Assembly (NCBI GenBank): GCA_963810915.1
Contig: CAWEPH010000004.1
Span: 124,001-188,000 of the forward strand
Direction: 5' to 3'
DNA from: JAOUEA01 sp963810915
GTDB lineage: Bacteria; Actinomycetota; UBA4738; HRBIN12
DNA: 64,000 bases
Of the stretch, positions 1 through 8,831 are shown piece after piece. Numbering within the stretch: position 1 is the stretch's first letter; the number at the start of each line of letters is the position of its first letter. Made by a program: the position numbers and the translations under genes. The notes beneath the pieces were generated by a model. The model was not told where the DNA came from. It made no database searches and was given only the letters and a program-made list of their open reading frames with translations.

Positions 1-1
1 C

Positions 2-58
2 ATCATCCGGGGCATCGAGACGTACGCCTCGTCGACCGAGACGAGCTCGGGGGCCTGA
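2..58 (+). CDS. C-terminal tail of an upstream gene (partial)
   Basis: Reading from base 2 gives 18 residues ending in a TGA at 56-58, followed by about 110 bases of leader before the next gene. This looks like the last codons of a gene that begins before the window. The fragment is too short to assign to a family, and its reading frame is chosen only because it stops just before the intergenic leader. Confidence 0.3.
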   Translation: MIRGIETYASSTETSSGA

Positions 59-170
59 GAACCGCACCCGTCGGTCTGGTGGCCCCCTCGATGGGGCACG
101 AACGTCCTTGCCCGCGCGGGCCTCCACGCGGCAGACTCGAAGGAGACGGATCGGATCGCGGGAGGTCGTC

Positions 171-443
171 ATGGATATGACGGACGAGGAACTCCGGGAG
201 CTGGCGGTCAAGCGGCTGAAGGAGAAGCGGGAGTTCTGGCAGCACCTCGTGGCGTACGTGGTCGTGAACGCGGCCCTGATCGGCATCTGGGCGCTCGGCG
301 GCGGCGGCTACTTCTGGCCGGGCTGGGTGCTGTTCGGGTGGGGCATCGGGATCGTGTTCCACGCGTGGAACACGTTCTTCACGCGCCCGATCACCGAGAC
401 AGACATCGAGCGCGAGACGCGGCGGCTGCGCAACGAGCATTGA
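171..443 (+). CDS. 2TM-domain small membrane protein
   Basis: The 90-residue product has a charged helical N-terminus (about residues 1-22), two hydrophobic spans (about 26-45 and 50-70) joined by a Gly-rich turn, and a charged C-terminal tail. This is the layout of the 2TM domain family, often seen alone or fused to histidine kinases and LytTR regulators; its biochemical role is unknown. The ATG at 171 is preferred over an in-frame upstream start at 108 because GGAGG lies at 161-165 and the family begins near the DEELR-like helix. The following gene starts 25 bases downstream. Confidence 0.8.
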   Translation: MDMTDEELRELAVKRLKEKREFWQHLVAYVVVNAALIGIWALGGGGYFWPGWVLFGWGIGIVFHAWNTFFTRPITETDIERETRRLRNEH

Positions 444-456
444 GCGCCCGCGCTGC

Positions 457-462
457 TAGCGT
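457..462 (+). promoter_or_regulatory. Putative -10 element for a leaderless transcript
   Basis: TAGCGT ends six bases before the ATG at 469, and no ribosome binding site precedes that ATG. In actinobacteria a TANNNT hexamer placed this close to the start codon usually marks a leaderless mRNA. The same spacing recurs before the gene at 1536. Confidence 0.45.
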
Positions 463-468
463 CTGACG

Positions 469-1122
469 ATGACTCCACCAGAGGAACCGGCGGACTGCTG
501 TTTCGACGAGTGGGCGACGCATGCGGCGCGCCGCGCGCGCACCCGTGAGACCTCCGCGAAGATCACGGCCGCGCTGGTCGGAGCGCTCGAGGAGGCAGGG
601 ATCCGCGGTCGAACCGTCCTCGACGTGGGATGCGGGAGCGGTGACCTGGCTCTCGCGGCGGTCGCGCGCGGCGCCGAGGGAGCGACGGGGTTCGACCTCG
701 GTCCCGGCGCGATCCGGGAGGCCCGGACCCTCGCGGTCCACCGCGGTCTCGCCGATCGCACGCGGTTCGAGATCGGCGATGGCGCGACGATCGTGCTGCC
801 TCGCGCAGACGTCGTGAGCCTGAACCGCGTGCTCTGCTGCTACCCACACGTCGACGCGCTCCTGACGAACACCTTGGGCGCCGCCGGCTCGGTCTACGGT
901 TACACGGCGCCCTACGATCGCGGAGCGATCGGCCTCGGGAACCGGATCTGGGTGTCGTTCGGCAACGTCTGGTACCGGCTCCGCGCGAAGAAGTTCCGCG
1001 GGTTCCGGGCCTTCGTCCACGACCTGCGCGCCGTCGATCGGCGCATCCGCGCAGCAGGGTTCGAGCCGGTGCGCTGCGAGCGTCGCGGCCTGTGGAACCT
1101 GGCCGTCTACGCCCGGCAGTGA
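469..1122 (+). CDS. Class I SAM-dependent methyltransferase (BchM/UbiG-like)
   Basis: The 217-residue protein carries the SAM-binding motif I VLDVGCGSGDL at about residues 49-59, followed by a Rossmann-type pattern. A Cys-Cys-Tyr stretch (LCCYPHVDALL) near residue 125 is reminiscent of the C-terminal part of Mg-protoporphyrin O-methyltransferases. Nothing else in the window suggests chlorophyll synthesis, so the substrate is open. The gene lacks a Shine-Dalgarno sequence and has a -10-like hexamer right before its ATG. It stands alone between a 2TM protein and an ABM protein. Confidence 0.8.
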   Translation: MTPPEEPADCCFDEWATHAARRARTRETSAKITAALVGALEEAGIRGRTVLDVGCGSGDLALAAVARGAEGATGFDLGPGAIREARTLAVHRGLADRTRFEIGDGATIVLPRADVVSLNRVLCCYPHVDALLTNTLGAAGSVYGYTAPYDRGAIGLGNRIWVSFGNVWYRLRAKKFRGFRAFVHDLRAVDRRIRAAGFEPVRCERRGLWNLAVYARQ

Positions 1123-1186
1123 CCACGCGCGAAGCGGCGCGATGGGCGAGACTCGGCTGAGAGAGCGGCCAGCGAAGGAGGCAGTG

Positions 1187-1492
1187 ATGCCCATCTACCA
1201 GACCGCGCACTACCAGGTGAACGAAGCCGCGGTGGCCGAAGTGAAGGCGGCGATCGTCGAGTTCGTGGACCACGTCCGAGCGAGCGAGCCCGGCACCAGG
1301 CTCTACGCCGCGTGGCAGCAACGGGACGACCCGACCCGGTTCGTGCACCTCTTCATCTTCGAGGACGAGGCCGCGCAGGATGCGCACAGCGTCTCGAGCG
1401 CTGTGAACCGGTTCGAGTCGATCTACGGTCCGCACCTGCAAGGCGGTCCGGTCGTCTTCACGGACTACGTGCTGGTGGCGGACAACATCTAG
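1187..1492 (+). CDS. ABM-superfamily protein (putative quinol monooxygenase)
   Basis: This 101-residue single-domain protein matches the dimeric alpha/beta-barrel ABM fold: an N-terminal beta strand, a long helix (about residues 12-30), the central RFVHLFIFEDEAAQDAH segment and a C-terminal strand. Family members are cofactor-free oxygenases or simply stress-related barrels, and the substrate cannot be read from sequence. The ATG at 1187 is supported by GAAGGAGG at 1175-1182; an in-frame ATG at 1142 would add 15 residues with no family counterpart. Two more proteins of this fold occur at 34561 and 38204. Confidence 0.75.
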   Translation: MPIYQTAHYQVNEAAVAEVKAAIVEFVDHVRASEPGTRLYAAWQQRDDPTRFVHLFIFEDEAAQDAHSVSSAVNRFESIYGPHLQGGPVVFTDYVLVADNI

Positions 1493-1523
1493 CGTCCATC
1501 GAACTTGGGGATCGTGGCCACAG

Positions 1524-1529
1524 TACGCT
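1524..1529 (+). promoter_or_regulatory. Putative -10 element for a leaderless transcript
   Basis: TACGCT ends exactly six bases before the ATG at 1536, with no ribosome binding site between. The spacing is identical to that at 457-462. Confidence 0.45.
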
Positions 1530-1535
1530 GCACGG

Positions 1536-2745
1536 ATGACCTGGTACGCGCGCGAAGACGCCGCTGAGCGAGCCGGGGTCGAGCCCAACTACCTCGTTCG
1601 ACTGGTGGATCTCGGCATCCTCGCCCCCGAGGAGCCGGATCGGTTCTCCCAGGGCGACGTGCGCCGCGTGCTGATGGCCAAGTCGCTCGAGGATGCCGGG
1701 ATCCCGCTCGACGGTGTGGCCGCCGCCATCCAGCGCGGTGCCTTGTCGCTCGACTTCCTCGACGCGGCCAGCTACGAGAGGTTCGCCGCCCTCGCCCCCG
1801 AGACGTTCCGCCAGGTCAGCGACCGGACCGGGATCCCGCTCGAGCTGCTGATGGTCATCCGCGAGGCGATCGGCATGGCGCAACCTTCGCCCGATGACCG
1901 GCTCCGCGAGGACGAGATGGCGATCGTGCCGTTCATCGAGCTCCAGGTCGCCGAGGGATTCCGTCCGGTGGCCATCGAGCGTCTGCTCCGCGTCGAAGGG
2001 GACAGCACCCGGCGGATCACCGAACAGGAGGCCGCATGGTGGATCTCCGAGGTGATCGAGCCATCCGTCGCGGCGGGCAGGGGCGCGGAGGAGATCGGGA
2101 ACGCCGACCTCACCGATCGGATCGCCCCGCTCGCAGAGCGAAGCCTGCTCGCCATGTACCACGCCCAGCAGGCGCGCGCCTGGACCGCCAACATCATCGA
2201 AGGGTTCGAGATGCTGATGGAGAAGGCAGGGATCCACAGCCGCCTCGAGCGACTCCCGGCGATCTGCTTCCTCGACATCACCGGCTACACGCGGCTCACG
2301 CAGGAGCGCGGCGACGATGCGGCCGCCGACCTCGCCACGACGGTCGCGCGCCTGGTGCAACGCAGCTCCGTGCAACACGGCGGCAAGCCCATCAAGTGGC
2401 TGGGCGACGGCGTGATGTTCTACTTCGACGAGCCCGGTCCGGGCGTGCGTGCCGCCCTCGACATGGTGGACGGGCTGGCAGCCGCCGGCTTGCCGCCGGC
2501 CCACGTCGGCGTGCATGCGGGGCCGGTCCTCTATCAGGAGGGCGACTACTTCGGCCAGACCGTGAACCTGTCCGCGCGCATCGCCGACTATGCGCGGCCA
2601 GGGCGAGGTGCTCGTCAGCCAGGCGGTGGCCGACGCCTCGCACGAAGAGGAGATCGCGTTCGGCGACATCGGTCCGGTGGAGCTCAAGGGCGTGTCCGGG
2701 ACGGTGCACCTGCTCCGGGCGCACCTCCGCGGTCCCTCGTCATGA
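1536..2745 (+). CDS. Class III adenylate/guanylate cyclase with N-terminal regulatory domain (frameshifted)
   Basis: Residues 1-60 resemble a MerR-type helix-turn-helix and are followed by a long helical regulatory region, as in mycobacterial cyclases with an autoinhibitory N-terminus. The catalytic domain begins near residue 243 with CFLDITGYTRLTQ (first metal Asp), then KWLGDGVMFYF (second metal Asp) and the NLSAR motif (transition-state Asn and Arg). After the RIADYARPG motif, near base 2600, the expected C-terminal strands continue in the +1 frame (EVLVSQAVADAS through VELKGVSG) and stop at 2743-2745. One extra base at about 2596-2604 therefore breaks the frame. All catalytic residues lie before the break. 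It would convert ATP or GTP to a cyclic nucleotide. No ribosome binding site; probably leaderless. Confidence 0.8.
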
Positions 2746-2786
2746 CCAGGGGGTAGGCTCATCGGTCTCATGACGAGGAGGGACGG

Positions 2787-3426
2787 ATGAGCGAGACGAT
2801 CGCACGGCAGCGGTTCCACGAGATCGACTGGCGCGTCGTGAGGGACGATGCGTGCGCGCACTTCCGCACCGGGTCGTTCGCGACAGGTGTCGCACTGGTG
2901 GAGGCGATCGGCACGCTGGCGGAGACCGCGGGTCACCACCCCGACGTCGATCTTCGGTCCGACGCGGTGACGGTTCGCCTGAGAGCCGACGGCGGCGCCG
3001 GGCTGAGCGAGCGCGAGGTCGTCTTGGCGCAGCAGATCTCGGCGGCGGCGCACGCGTTGGGTGTTCTCCGTCGACCCGACGGCCCTACAGATCGTCCAGG
3101 TCGCGATCGACGCGCTGGTGATCCCCGATGTGCTGCCGTTCTGGCGCGCCGTCCTCGGCTACCGGGAGGTCGGCGATGAGGACCTGATCGATCCCCTCTT
3201 CCAAGGGCCGCCGCTCTGGTTCCAGCAGATGGACGCGCCGCGCCCGCAGCGCAACCGGATCCATATCGATGTCTACGTGCCTCACGACCAGGCCGAGGAG
3301 CGCGTCGCGGCGGCGCTCGCCGCCGGCGGTCACGTGGTCAGTGACGAGAACGCGCCGGGGTGGTGGACGCTCGCCGACGCCGAGGGGAACGAGGTCGACG
3401 TCGCCAGCTGGCCGGACCGCGACTGA
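2787..3426 (+). CDS. Pterin-4a-carbinolamine dehydratase fused to a VOC domain (frameshifted)
   Basis: The first 90 residues match 4a-hydroxytetrahydrobiopterin dehydratase, including the ETAGHHPDVDL signature with its paired histidines. From base 3061 another frame encodes a complete VOC/glyoxalase-like domain (VDPTALQIVQVAIDAL, then VLPFWRAVLGY, ending DVASWPDRD). Proteins joining these two domains are known in actinobacteria and the junction falls exactly at the linker, so a single-base shift near 3060 most likely splits one gene. GAGGAGGGA at 2775-2783 supports the ATG at 2787. A TAGGCT hexamer at 2754 could be its -10. The role of the fusion is not established; the dehydratase domain may act in pterin recycling or as a transcription cofactor. 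Confidence 0.75.
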
Positions 3427-3431
3427 CGCGA

Positions 3432-4134
3432 TCATCGATCGGGCGAACGCCCCGGATCGCTTCTCGCCCTCACCAAGAGGTGGTGATAGCCGTATCCGTC
3501 GAGCCATTCGTCGGCGTCGTCGATCACCTCGAACCCAGCCTCGGTGAGCCAGCCCTGGATCCGCTCTCGATCCGCGTAGAAGTGGTAGCCGGCCGTGTCG
3601 CCCTCCACCACCTCGCCGTAGACGGCGGGCAGGCCGGCCGCCGTCCGCCGCCTCGAACGCCGCGTCGATCTCGCTGCGTTCGATCTCCTCGACGGTCAGA
3701 TACACATGCCCGCCCGGACGGAGGGCGCGTGCGAGGTTGCCGAGGACGCGAGGCCAGTCCTCCGGGGGGACGTTCTCCATGGCATCGACGCACATCGCCG
3801 CGTCGAACTCCGCGTCGAACGCGAGCTCTTGGAGGCCGATCCGTGCGAAGCGCACGCCTGGGTGCTTCGATCGCGCCTGCGCGAGCATGCCGGCCGACTG
3901 GTCGATCCCCACGACCTCGCGACCCGCGGCCAGGACCATGCCGACGTAGGTGCCCGTGCCGCAGGGTGCGTCGAGCACCACGCCCGCGGGCGGGCACGTG
4001 TCGATCAACCGAGCGACGAACCGGCGATGCTCGGGGGTTGCCGGGTCGTACCCCTCGTCGTACGTCGGAGCCTCTTGCGTGTAGTCCGCCTCCACGGCCG
4101 CCCGCCGCTCGGCGAGCCACGCCTCTCGGTTCAT
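3432..4134 (-). CDS. Class I SAM-dependent methyltransferase (frameshifted)
   Basis: Motif I is VLDAPCGTGTYVGMV, followed by VGIDQSAGMLAQA (acidic ribose-binding loop) and RPGGHVYLTVEEIE, giving a complete SAM-binding core. Near base 3641 an extra base in a GGCC-rich run shifts the frame; past it the C-terminus continues (GLPAVYGEVVEGDTAGYHFY and GYGYHHLLVRARS) to a TGA at 3432-3434. Without correction the frame runs on antisense through the convergent VOC domain. The repaired product is about 234 residues. It ends 5 bases from the convergent fusion gene. The substrate is unknown. Confidence 0.75.
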
Positions 4135-4264
4135 GGGCTCACCCTAGCGACGTCGCATGCCCTGTCCACCGGGACTCGTCGATGTCGAGAACCTCGAGGA
4201 CGAGACCTCGTCGCTCGTTCGTGACCGGCCGAGACGTCGGCCGCACCTCGACCGTTAGGACGGG

Positions 4265-7200
4265 CTACTCCTCGCGCAGGATCTCGGTCGGCCTGAGACG
4301 TCGGAGGACCCGCGTGGCGGCGACACCCGAGACGAGGGCGGCCGCCAGCACCGACGCGGCGAGCAGCGCGATCCGCCCTACGGGTGAGGTCACGGGCGGG
4401 TCCAGGATGAACAATCCGCGCAGGACGCGAACGAACAGCGACGCGATCGCGACTCCCACGAGGATGCCTGATGCCAGCCCGCAGAGCGCCACCAGCGCAG
4501 CTTCGCCCAGCACCAGCGCGCGCAGATCGCGCACGGGAAGGCCCATCGCGCGCAGGGTCACGTACTCGCGGCGCCGCTGCAGCATCAAGCCGAAGACGAA
4601 GATCGCGATGGCCGCCACGCTCATCAGCAACACGAAGAACGTGTCGAGGCGCACGAGACCTGCGATGTTCAGCGCCGTCAGGCTCGACTGATCCTTGTCG
4701 AGCGCCGTGGCGGTGGAATCGATGTGGATCGGGCTGCTCGCGCCAGGGCCGGCTCGGAGCGCTGACGCCGCCTCCGCCAGGCCGGCCCGATCGCTGTCGT
4801 CGGCACGAGCGAGGAAGAAGTCGATGGCCCGGACCCCCGTCGTCGCCTCGTAGGTGCCGAGGTCGACGACGAGGTTCGCGCCCTGGGGGAACCCCGCGAG
4901 GCGCTCGAACACGCCCAGCACATGGAAGCGTCGCTTCGTCTCCCGTACGGTCCCGCGTGCAAGGATCACCTCGACCACGTCGCCCGGTTCGACCGAGAGG
5001 TCGTCCGCCGTCTCCGTGTCGACCAGGATCCCGGCCGGGTCCGATCTGAGCGCCGCGAGCGCGGCGGCGCCCGTGCGTTCGGCGAAGAACGCGTCCGGCA
5101 GCGGGGCGACGTGCGAGTAGCCGGAGGGATCGATCGCCGCGAGGTTCGCCCTCCCTTGGTCGTAGGGCCCGATGAGCACCGCGTTCTCGAGGTCGAAGAC
5201 CACCGGCGTCACAGCCGCCACGCCGGCTACCGCGAACCTCGAGGCGTCGCCGGCCCGGGCTATGCCGGCACTCCGGACGCTGGGGGTGATGCGCAGATCC
5301 GACCCGACGAAGAACCGGGCGTCGGCCGCCTTCGCCGCGTCGTAGGACGCGCTGAACGTCAGCACGGCCGCCCCGAACGCGACTACGAGACCGAGTCCGG
5401 CGATCCCCGTAGCGAGGGCCCAGGGGCGGCGCCGGACACTGCGGCGCAGGACTCCGGGGACGACGGGACCGAACGCCGTCCCGGACTGCGGGAGGGATCC
5501 TGAGGCCGCCGCGAGCACGACCCTCACGCAGAAGAGCACGCCGCCCACCCAGAGCATCAAGGGGGCGACGAAGAGTCGGGAAGGGATCGAGACCGCGATG
5601 CCCGAGTACACGGAGCCGGCGGGTGGGTCGAAGGCGCCGGTGCGCAGGGCCACGACCCACGCCACCCCTGCCAACCCGAGCATCACGATGTCGAGGTGGA
5701 AGCGCCGCCAAGCGGGAGCCCTCGATACGTGCAGCTGCCGGCGCTCCTGCCCGACCTCTCGGCCCAGGGAGCGTCGGGCGGGGAGGTAGAGGGCGAGCGC
5801 GGTGATCACGGCACCCACCGTCACCGCGATGATCCCGGAGAGCGCGAGATCGCGCAGAGCGGCCTCGGAGACGGCCCTCCACCCGAGGATCACGACCACC
5901 GAGACGAAGCCGAGGACGATCCCGAAGATGGCGCCCGCGGCGGCGAGCGCCATCGCCTTGTAGAGCGCGATCCTGCGCAGGTGTCCCCGATGGGCGCCGC
6001 GGACGCGGAGGTTCGCCCGTTCGCGGCGCTCGGACGTCGCGAGGATGCCGACCGCGTACGCGGCCAGCAGGATCGCCATGAGCAGACCGGGGATCCCGAG
6101 GAATAGGAACATCCGCTCGCTCGCGGCCGCATCGTCCTTCGCGACGGCGAGCGCGTTGGAGATGTCGTCGATGAGGTAGCCCTGGCCCGACCCGAGCCGA
6201 TCGATCTCTCCGGCGATGCCGTTCGTCTGCGCGAGGGCCGTGGCCGGATCCGTCTCTAGCCGGGACCGATCGACGAGCACGTCCAGCTCCTGCACCGGGA
6301 AGCTCTTCATCACGTGGCCCAGCGAAGACCGGGCGCGGTCGAACGCCGGGACGATCACGTCTCGGAACGTCGCGGGGGTGACGACCACCGTGTCGGGCAC
6401 GTAGAGGAACTCTTCGAGCTTGGTCGACTTCCGGCTGGAGAACAGGGGGTCTGCGCGCGCGAGATCGACCACGCCACTCACCGGCAAGGAGAGCGGGTCG
6501 CCTCGCCCGGGGAGACGGAGTTCGACCGTGGAGCCGGGCGCCGCGGTCAGGGCGCGTCCCGCTTCGACGCTCACCAGGGCCGACCCGGGGCGGAACCCGC
6601 CCGCGACGATACGGATCGAGGGGTAGTGAGCCCGATACCGATCCTCGAAGGCGAGGATCCGCACGGGGCGGGGGACCGCGGCATCGCCCGATGCGAGTGA
6701 GCCCGGCGGGAGATCCACGAAGCCGAGGGTGTCTGCCGCAGCGACGCCGCGGATCGATGACACCCGGTCGCGGAGCTCCGCCAGCGTGAGGACCGGCGCC
6801 GCGTTGGCCTCGATCGGCACCAGCTCCTCGCGGCTGGAGACCGAGGCGCCGGGCTGCAGAGTTGCCGGATCGTCGACCGCTTGCTCGGCCCTCGCGATGT
6901 AGGAGATGGTCACCGGAGCGCCAGGCCGAACCCGCCCGATGTTCAGGCCGAGCCCCGCGGGGCCGTGCGACAGGGGGCTCTCGCCGTCGACGTCGGGGAT
7001 GGGCCGGCCGTCGATCGCTGTGGACCCGCTCTCGTAGGAGAGCGGCGGCGGGGGCACGTCGTTCACCACCACTTCGTTCGCTGGCGCGCCGCCGCCCTGG
7101 GTCACGACGAGCCTGACCGTGACCTCCTGCCGGGGAGCGAGCCCCGCCCGCGGCGACACGGTCTCGTTCAGGCGAAGGCCCCCGCCCGGCGGCGTAGTGA

Positions 7201-7378
7201 GCACCCACTGGAGGTCGAGGGGGAGCGGCGCGAGCGCCCGCGCGGTCAACGTCGCGCCGGAGGCGTCCATGAAGAAGAGGACGCCGGAGAAGAGGCCGAT
7301 GCCAAGCGCCACCCCGGCGAGCGAGGCGAAGCTGCGCCGAGGGTTCCCCGTCAGGTCCCGCCAGGCGTACCTAAGCAC
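4265..7378 (-). CDS. FtsX/MacB-type ABC transporter permease with DUF11-like insert
   Basis: This 1037-residue permease opens with one membrane span (about residues 19-40), a large extracytoplasmic region, a cluster of three spans (about 425-560), further spans near 580-630 and 680-700, a second extracytoplasmic region, and a terminal FtsX domain (spans near 900, 955 and 1005) ending in LRPTEILREE, typical of FtsX/LolC-like permeases. Residues about 80-170 resemble a DUF11-type beta-sandwich repeat, which is unusual here. The GTG start overlaps the upstream ATPase stop by 8 bases. With the two ATPases and lipoprotein it forms a mechanotransmission-type ABC system, which typically moves lipids, peptides or lipoproteins, or signals across the membrane, rather than importing small molecules. 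Confidence 0.85.
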   Translation of the reverse strand: MLRYAWRDLTGNPRRSFASLAGVALGIGLFSGVLFFMDASGATLTARALAPLPLDLQWVLTTPPGGGLRLNETVSPRAGLAPRQEVTVRLVVTQGGGAPANEVVVNDVPPPPLSYESGSTAIDGRPIPDVDGESPLSHGPAGLGLNIGRVRPGAPVTISYIARAEQAVDDPATLQPGASVSSREELVPIEANAAPVLTLAELRDRVSSIRGVAAADTLGFVDLPPGSLASGDAAVPRPVRILAFEDRYRAHYPSIRIVAGGFRPGSALVSVEAGRALTAAPGSTVELRLPGRGDPLSLPVSGVVDLARADPLFSSRKSTKLEEFLYVPDTVVVTPATFRDVIVPAFDRARSSLGHVMKSFPVQELDVLVDRSRLETDPATALAQTNGIAGEIDRLGSGQGYLIDDISNALAVAKDDAAASERMFLFLGIPGLLMAILLAAYAVGILATSERRERANLRVRGAHRGHLRRIALYKAMALAAAGAIFGIVLGFVSVVVILGWRAVSEAALRDLALSGIIAVTVGAVITALALYLPARRSLGREVGQERRQLHVSRAPAWRRFHLDIVMLGLAGVAWVVALRTGAFDPPAGSVYSGIAVSIPSRLFVAPLMLWVGGVLFCVRVVLAAASGSLPQSGTAFGPVVPGVLRRSVRRRPWALATGIAGLGLVVAFGAAVLTFSASYDAAKAADARFFVGSDLRITPSVRSAGIARAGDASRFAVAGVAAVTPVVFDLENAVLIGPYDQGRANLAAIDPSGYSHVAPLPDAFFAERTGAAALAALRSDPAGILVDTETADDLSVEPGDVVEVILARGTVRETKRRFHVLGVFERLAGFPQGANLVVDLGTYEATTGVRAIDFFLARADDSDRAGLAEAASALRAGPGASSPIHIDSTATALDKDQSSLTALNIAGLVRLDTFFVLLMSVAAIAIFVFGLMLQRRREYVTLRAMGLPVRDLRALVLGEAALVALCGLASGILVGVAIASLFVRVLRGLFILDPPVTSPVGRIALLAASVLAAALVSGVAATRVLRRLRPTEILREE

Positions 7379-8099
7379 TGAAGGGCGGGCGGGTCGGGGA
7401 CCCCGCGTCTCCGTCGACCGGGCCCATGGGGTCGATCAGTCGCCCGTCGCGCATCGCGACGGTCCGGTCCAGGCGCCGGGCCACGGCGGGCTCGTGGGTC
7501 ACGAGCACGAGGGTCGCGCCTGCGTCTCGCTGGGCGGACAGCAGGAGTTCCACCACCGCCATGGCATTCCCGACGTCCAGCGAGCCGGTGGGCTCATCCG
7601 CGACGACGAGGTTCGGACGGTGGATGAGTGCGCGGGCCACGGCAACGCGCTGCCGCTGTCCCCCGGACATCTGGTCGGGGAACAGCCCCGCCTCCTCGGT
7701 CAGCCCCATCCGGTCCAGCAGCTCGAGGCCCCAGCCGTCGTCCGCAGCGCCGCTCAGCGATCGTTGCAGGTTCACGTTCTCCGCCGCCGTGAGGAAGGGT
7801 AGGAGGTTGTCGGACTGGAACACGAACCCGATCTCGTGGCGACGCAGGCCGTCGCGCTCCCACGCGTCGAGCTTCGAGATCTCCCGTCCCCCGAGCACGA
7901 CGCGACCATCGGTGGGAGTGTCGAGGCCGCCGACCATCCCGAGCAGGGTGGATTTGCCGCACCCGCTCGGGCCGGTGATCGCGAGGCTGGTTCCGGCTCG
8001 AACGGCAAGGCTCACGTCGTCGACCGCGTGGACCGCCCCGGCAGCGGTCACGTAGCGCTTCGTGACGCGATCGAGCTCGATGGCCGCGGAGCCGCTCAC
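7371..8099 (-). CDS. ABC transporter ATP-binding protein (LolD/MacB-type)
   Basis: The 242-residue ATPase shows Walker A GPSGCGKST, the Q-loop FQSDNLLPFL, signature MSGGQRQR, Walker B LVVADEPTG and the switch histidine in LVTHEP. These are the features of ATPases that partner FtsX-like permeases. The GTG start overlaps the stop of the upstream ATPase by four bases (GTGA), and its own end overlaps the permease start by eight bases, so all are translated as one unit. It is the canonical partner of the pair; compare the altered signature of the second ATPase. Confidence 0.9.
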   Translation of the reverse strand: MSGSAAIELDRVTKRYVTAAGAVHAVDDVSLAVRAGTSLAITGPSGCGKSTLLGMVGGLDTPTDGRVVLGGREISKLDAWERDGLRRHEIGFVFQSDNLLPFLTAAENVNLQRSLSGAADDGWGLELLDRMGLTEEAGLFPDQMSGGQRQRVAVARALIHRPNLVVADEPTGSLDVGNAMAVVELLLSAQRDAGATLVLVTHEPAVARRLDRTVAMRDGRLIDPMGPVDGDAGSPTRPPFSA

Positions 8100-8821
8100 A
8101 GATCACGCACCTCGCCGTCCTCGAGGATGAGTTGACGCTCGGCACGCGCGGCGAGCTCGTGGTTGTGGGTCACGAAGAGCACCGTGAGCCCGCGCCGGCG
8201 CCACGCGTCGGCGATGACGTCCATCACGAGATCCGCGCCGGTCGTGTCGAGCTGCCCCGTCACCTCGTCGGCCAGGAGCAGGTCCGGCTGGTTCGCGAGC
8301 GCGACCGCGACCGACACGCGTTGCCCCTCACCTCCGGACATCCGGTGGGGAAGGTGGTGCAGCCGAGTCTCCAGACCGAGCTCGGAGAGCAGGTCCTTCG
8401 CTCGGCCACCACGACGGTCGGCCCCTCCGAGCTCCATCGCGAGCTCGACGTTCTGCATCGCGGTGAGGAACGGGATCAAGTTGCCGCTCTGGAGGACGAT
8501 CCCCACTCGCCGAGCGCGCAGCCCGGCCCGGTCGACCTCATCGAGCGCCGTAAGCTCGTCGCCGTCGAAGTGCACCCTGCCCGACGTGGGCAGCAGGAGC
8601 CCGGCCAACAGGGAGATCAACGTGGACTTCCCGCTGCCCGAGACGCCGACGAGACTGGTCATCTCGCCCCGGCGGAGCTCCAGGGTCGTGCCACGGAGGA
8701 CCGAGCGGGTAACCGAACCCTCCTCGAAGGTGAGCGAAACGTCGTCCAGCCGCACGAGTGGCCCGGCGCCCCCGGTGCTGCGATCCACGGAGGGGAGGGG
8801 GAGGTCCTGTCCCATCCTCAC
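8096..8821 (-). CDS. ABC transporter ATP-binding protein (second NBD of the FtsX-type system)
   Basis: The 241-residue ATPase has Walker A GVSGSGKST, LQSGNLIPFL as Q-loop, signature MSGGEGQR, Walker B LLLADEVTGQLD and the switch histidine in FVTHNH. The Walker B tail is DEVTGQLD rather than the usual DEPTGSLD of its neighbour; the catalytic Glu is kept. Two different ATPases for a single permease polypeptide that contains two FtsX halves suggests a heterodimeric engine. GTG at 8819-8821 starts 10 bases after the lipoprotein stop; an ATG two codons in is an alternative. Confidence 0.88.
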   Translation of the reverse strand: MRMGQDLPLPSVDRSTGGAGPLVRLDDVSLTFEEGSVTRSVLRGTTLELRRGEMTSLVGVSGSGKSTLISLLAGLLLPTSGRVHFDGDELTALDEVDRAGLRARRVGIVLQSGNLIPFLTAMQNVELAMELGGADRRGGRAKDLLSELGLETRLHHLPHRMSGGEGQRVSVAVALANQPDLLLADEVTGQLDTTGADLVMDVIADAWRRRGLTVLFVTHNHELAARAERQLILEDGEVRDL

Positions 8822-8831
8822 GCCCCCCCGT

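Noticed and set aside
4131..7208. Long open frame antisense-like to the FtsX permease
   Set aside because: Arg/Gly-rich composition without motifs, in a shifted frame of a clear transporter gene; shadow.
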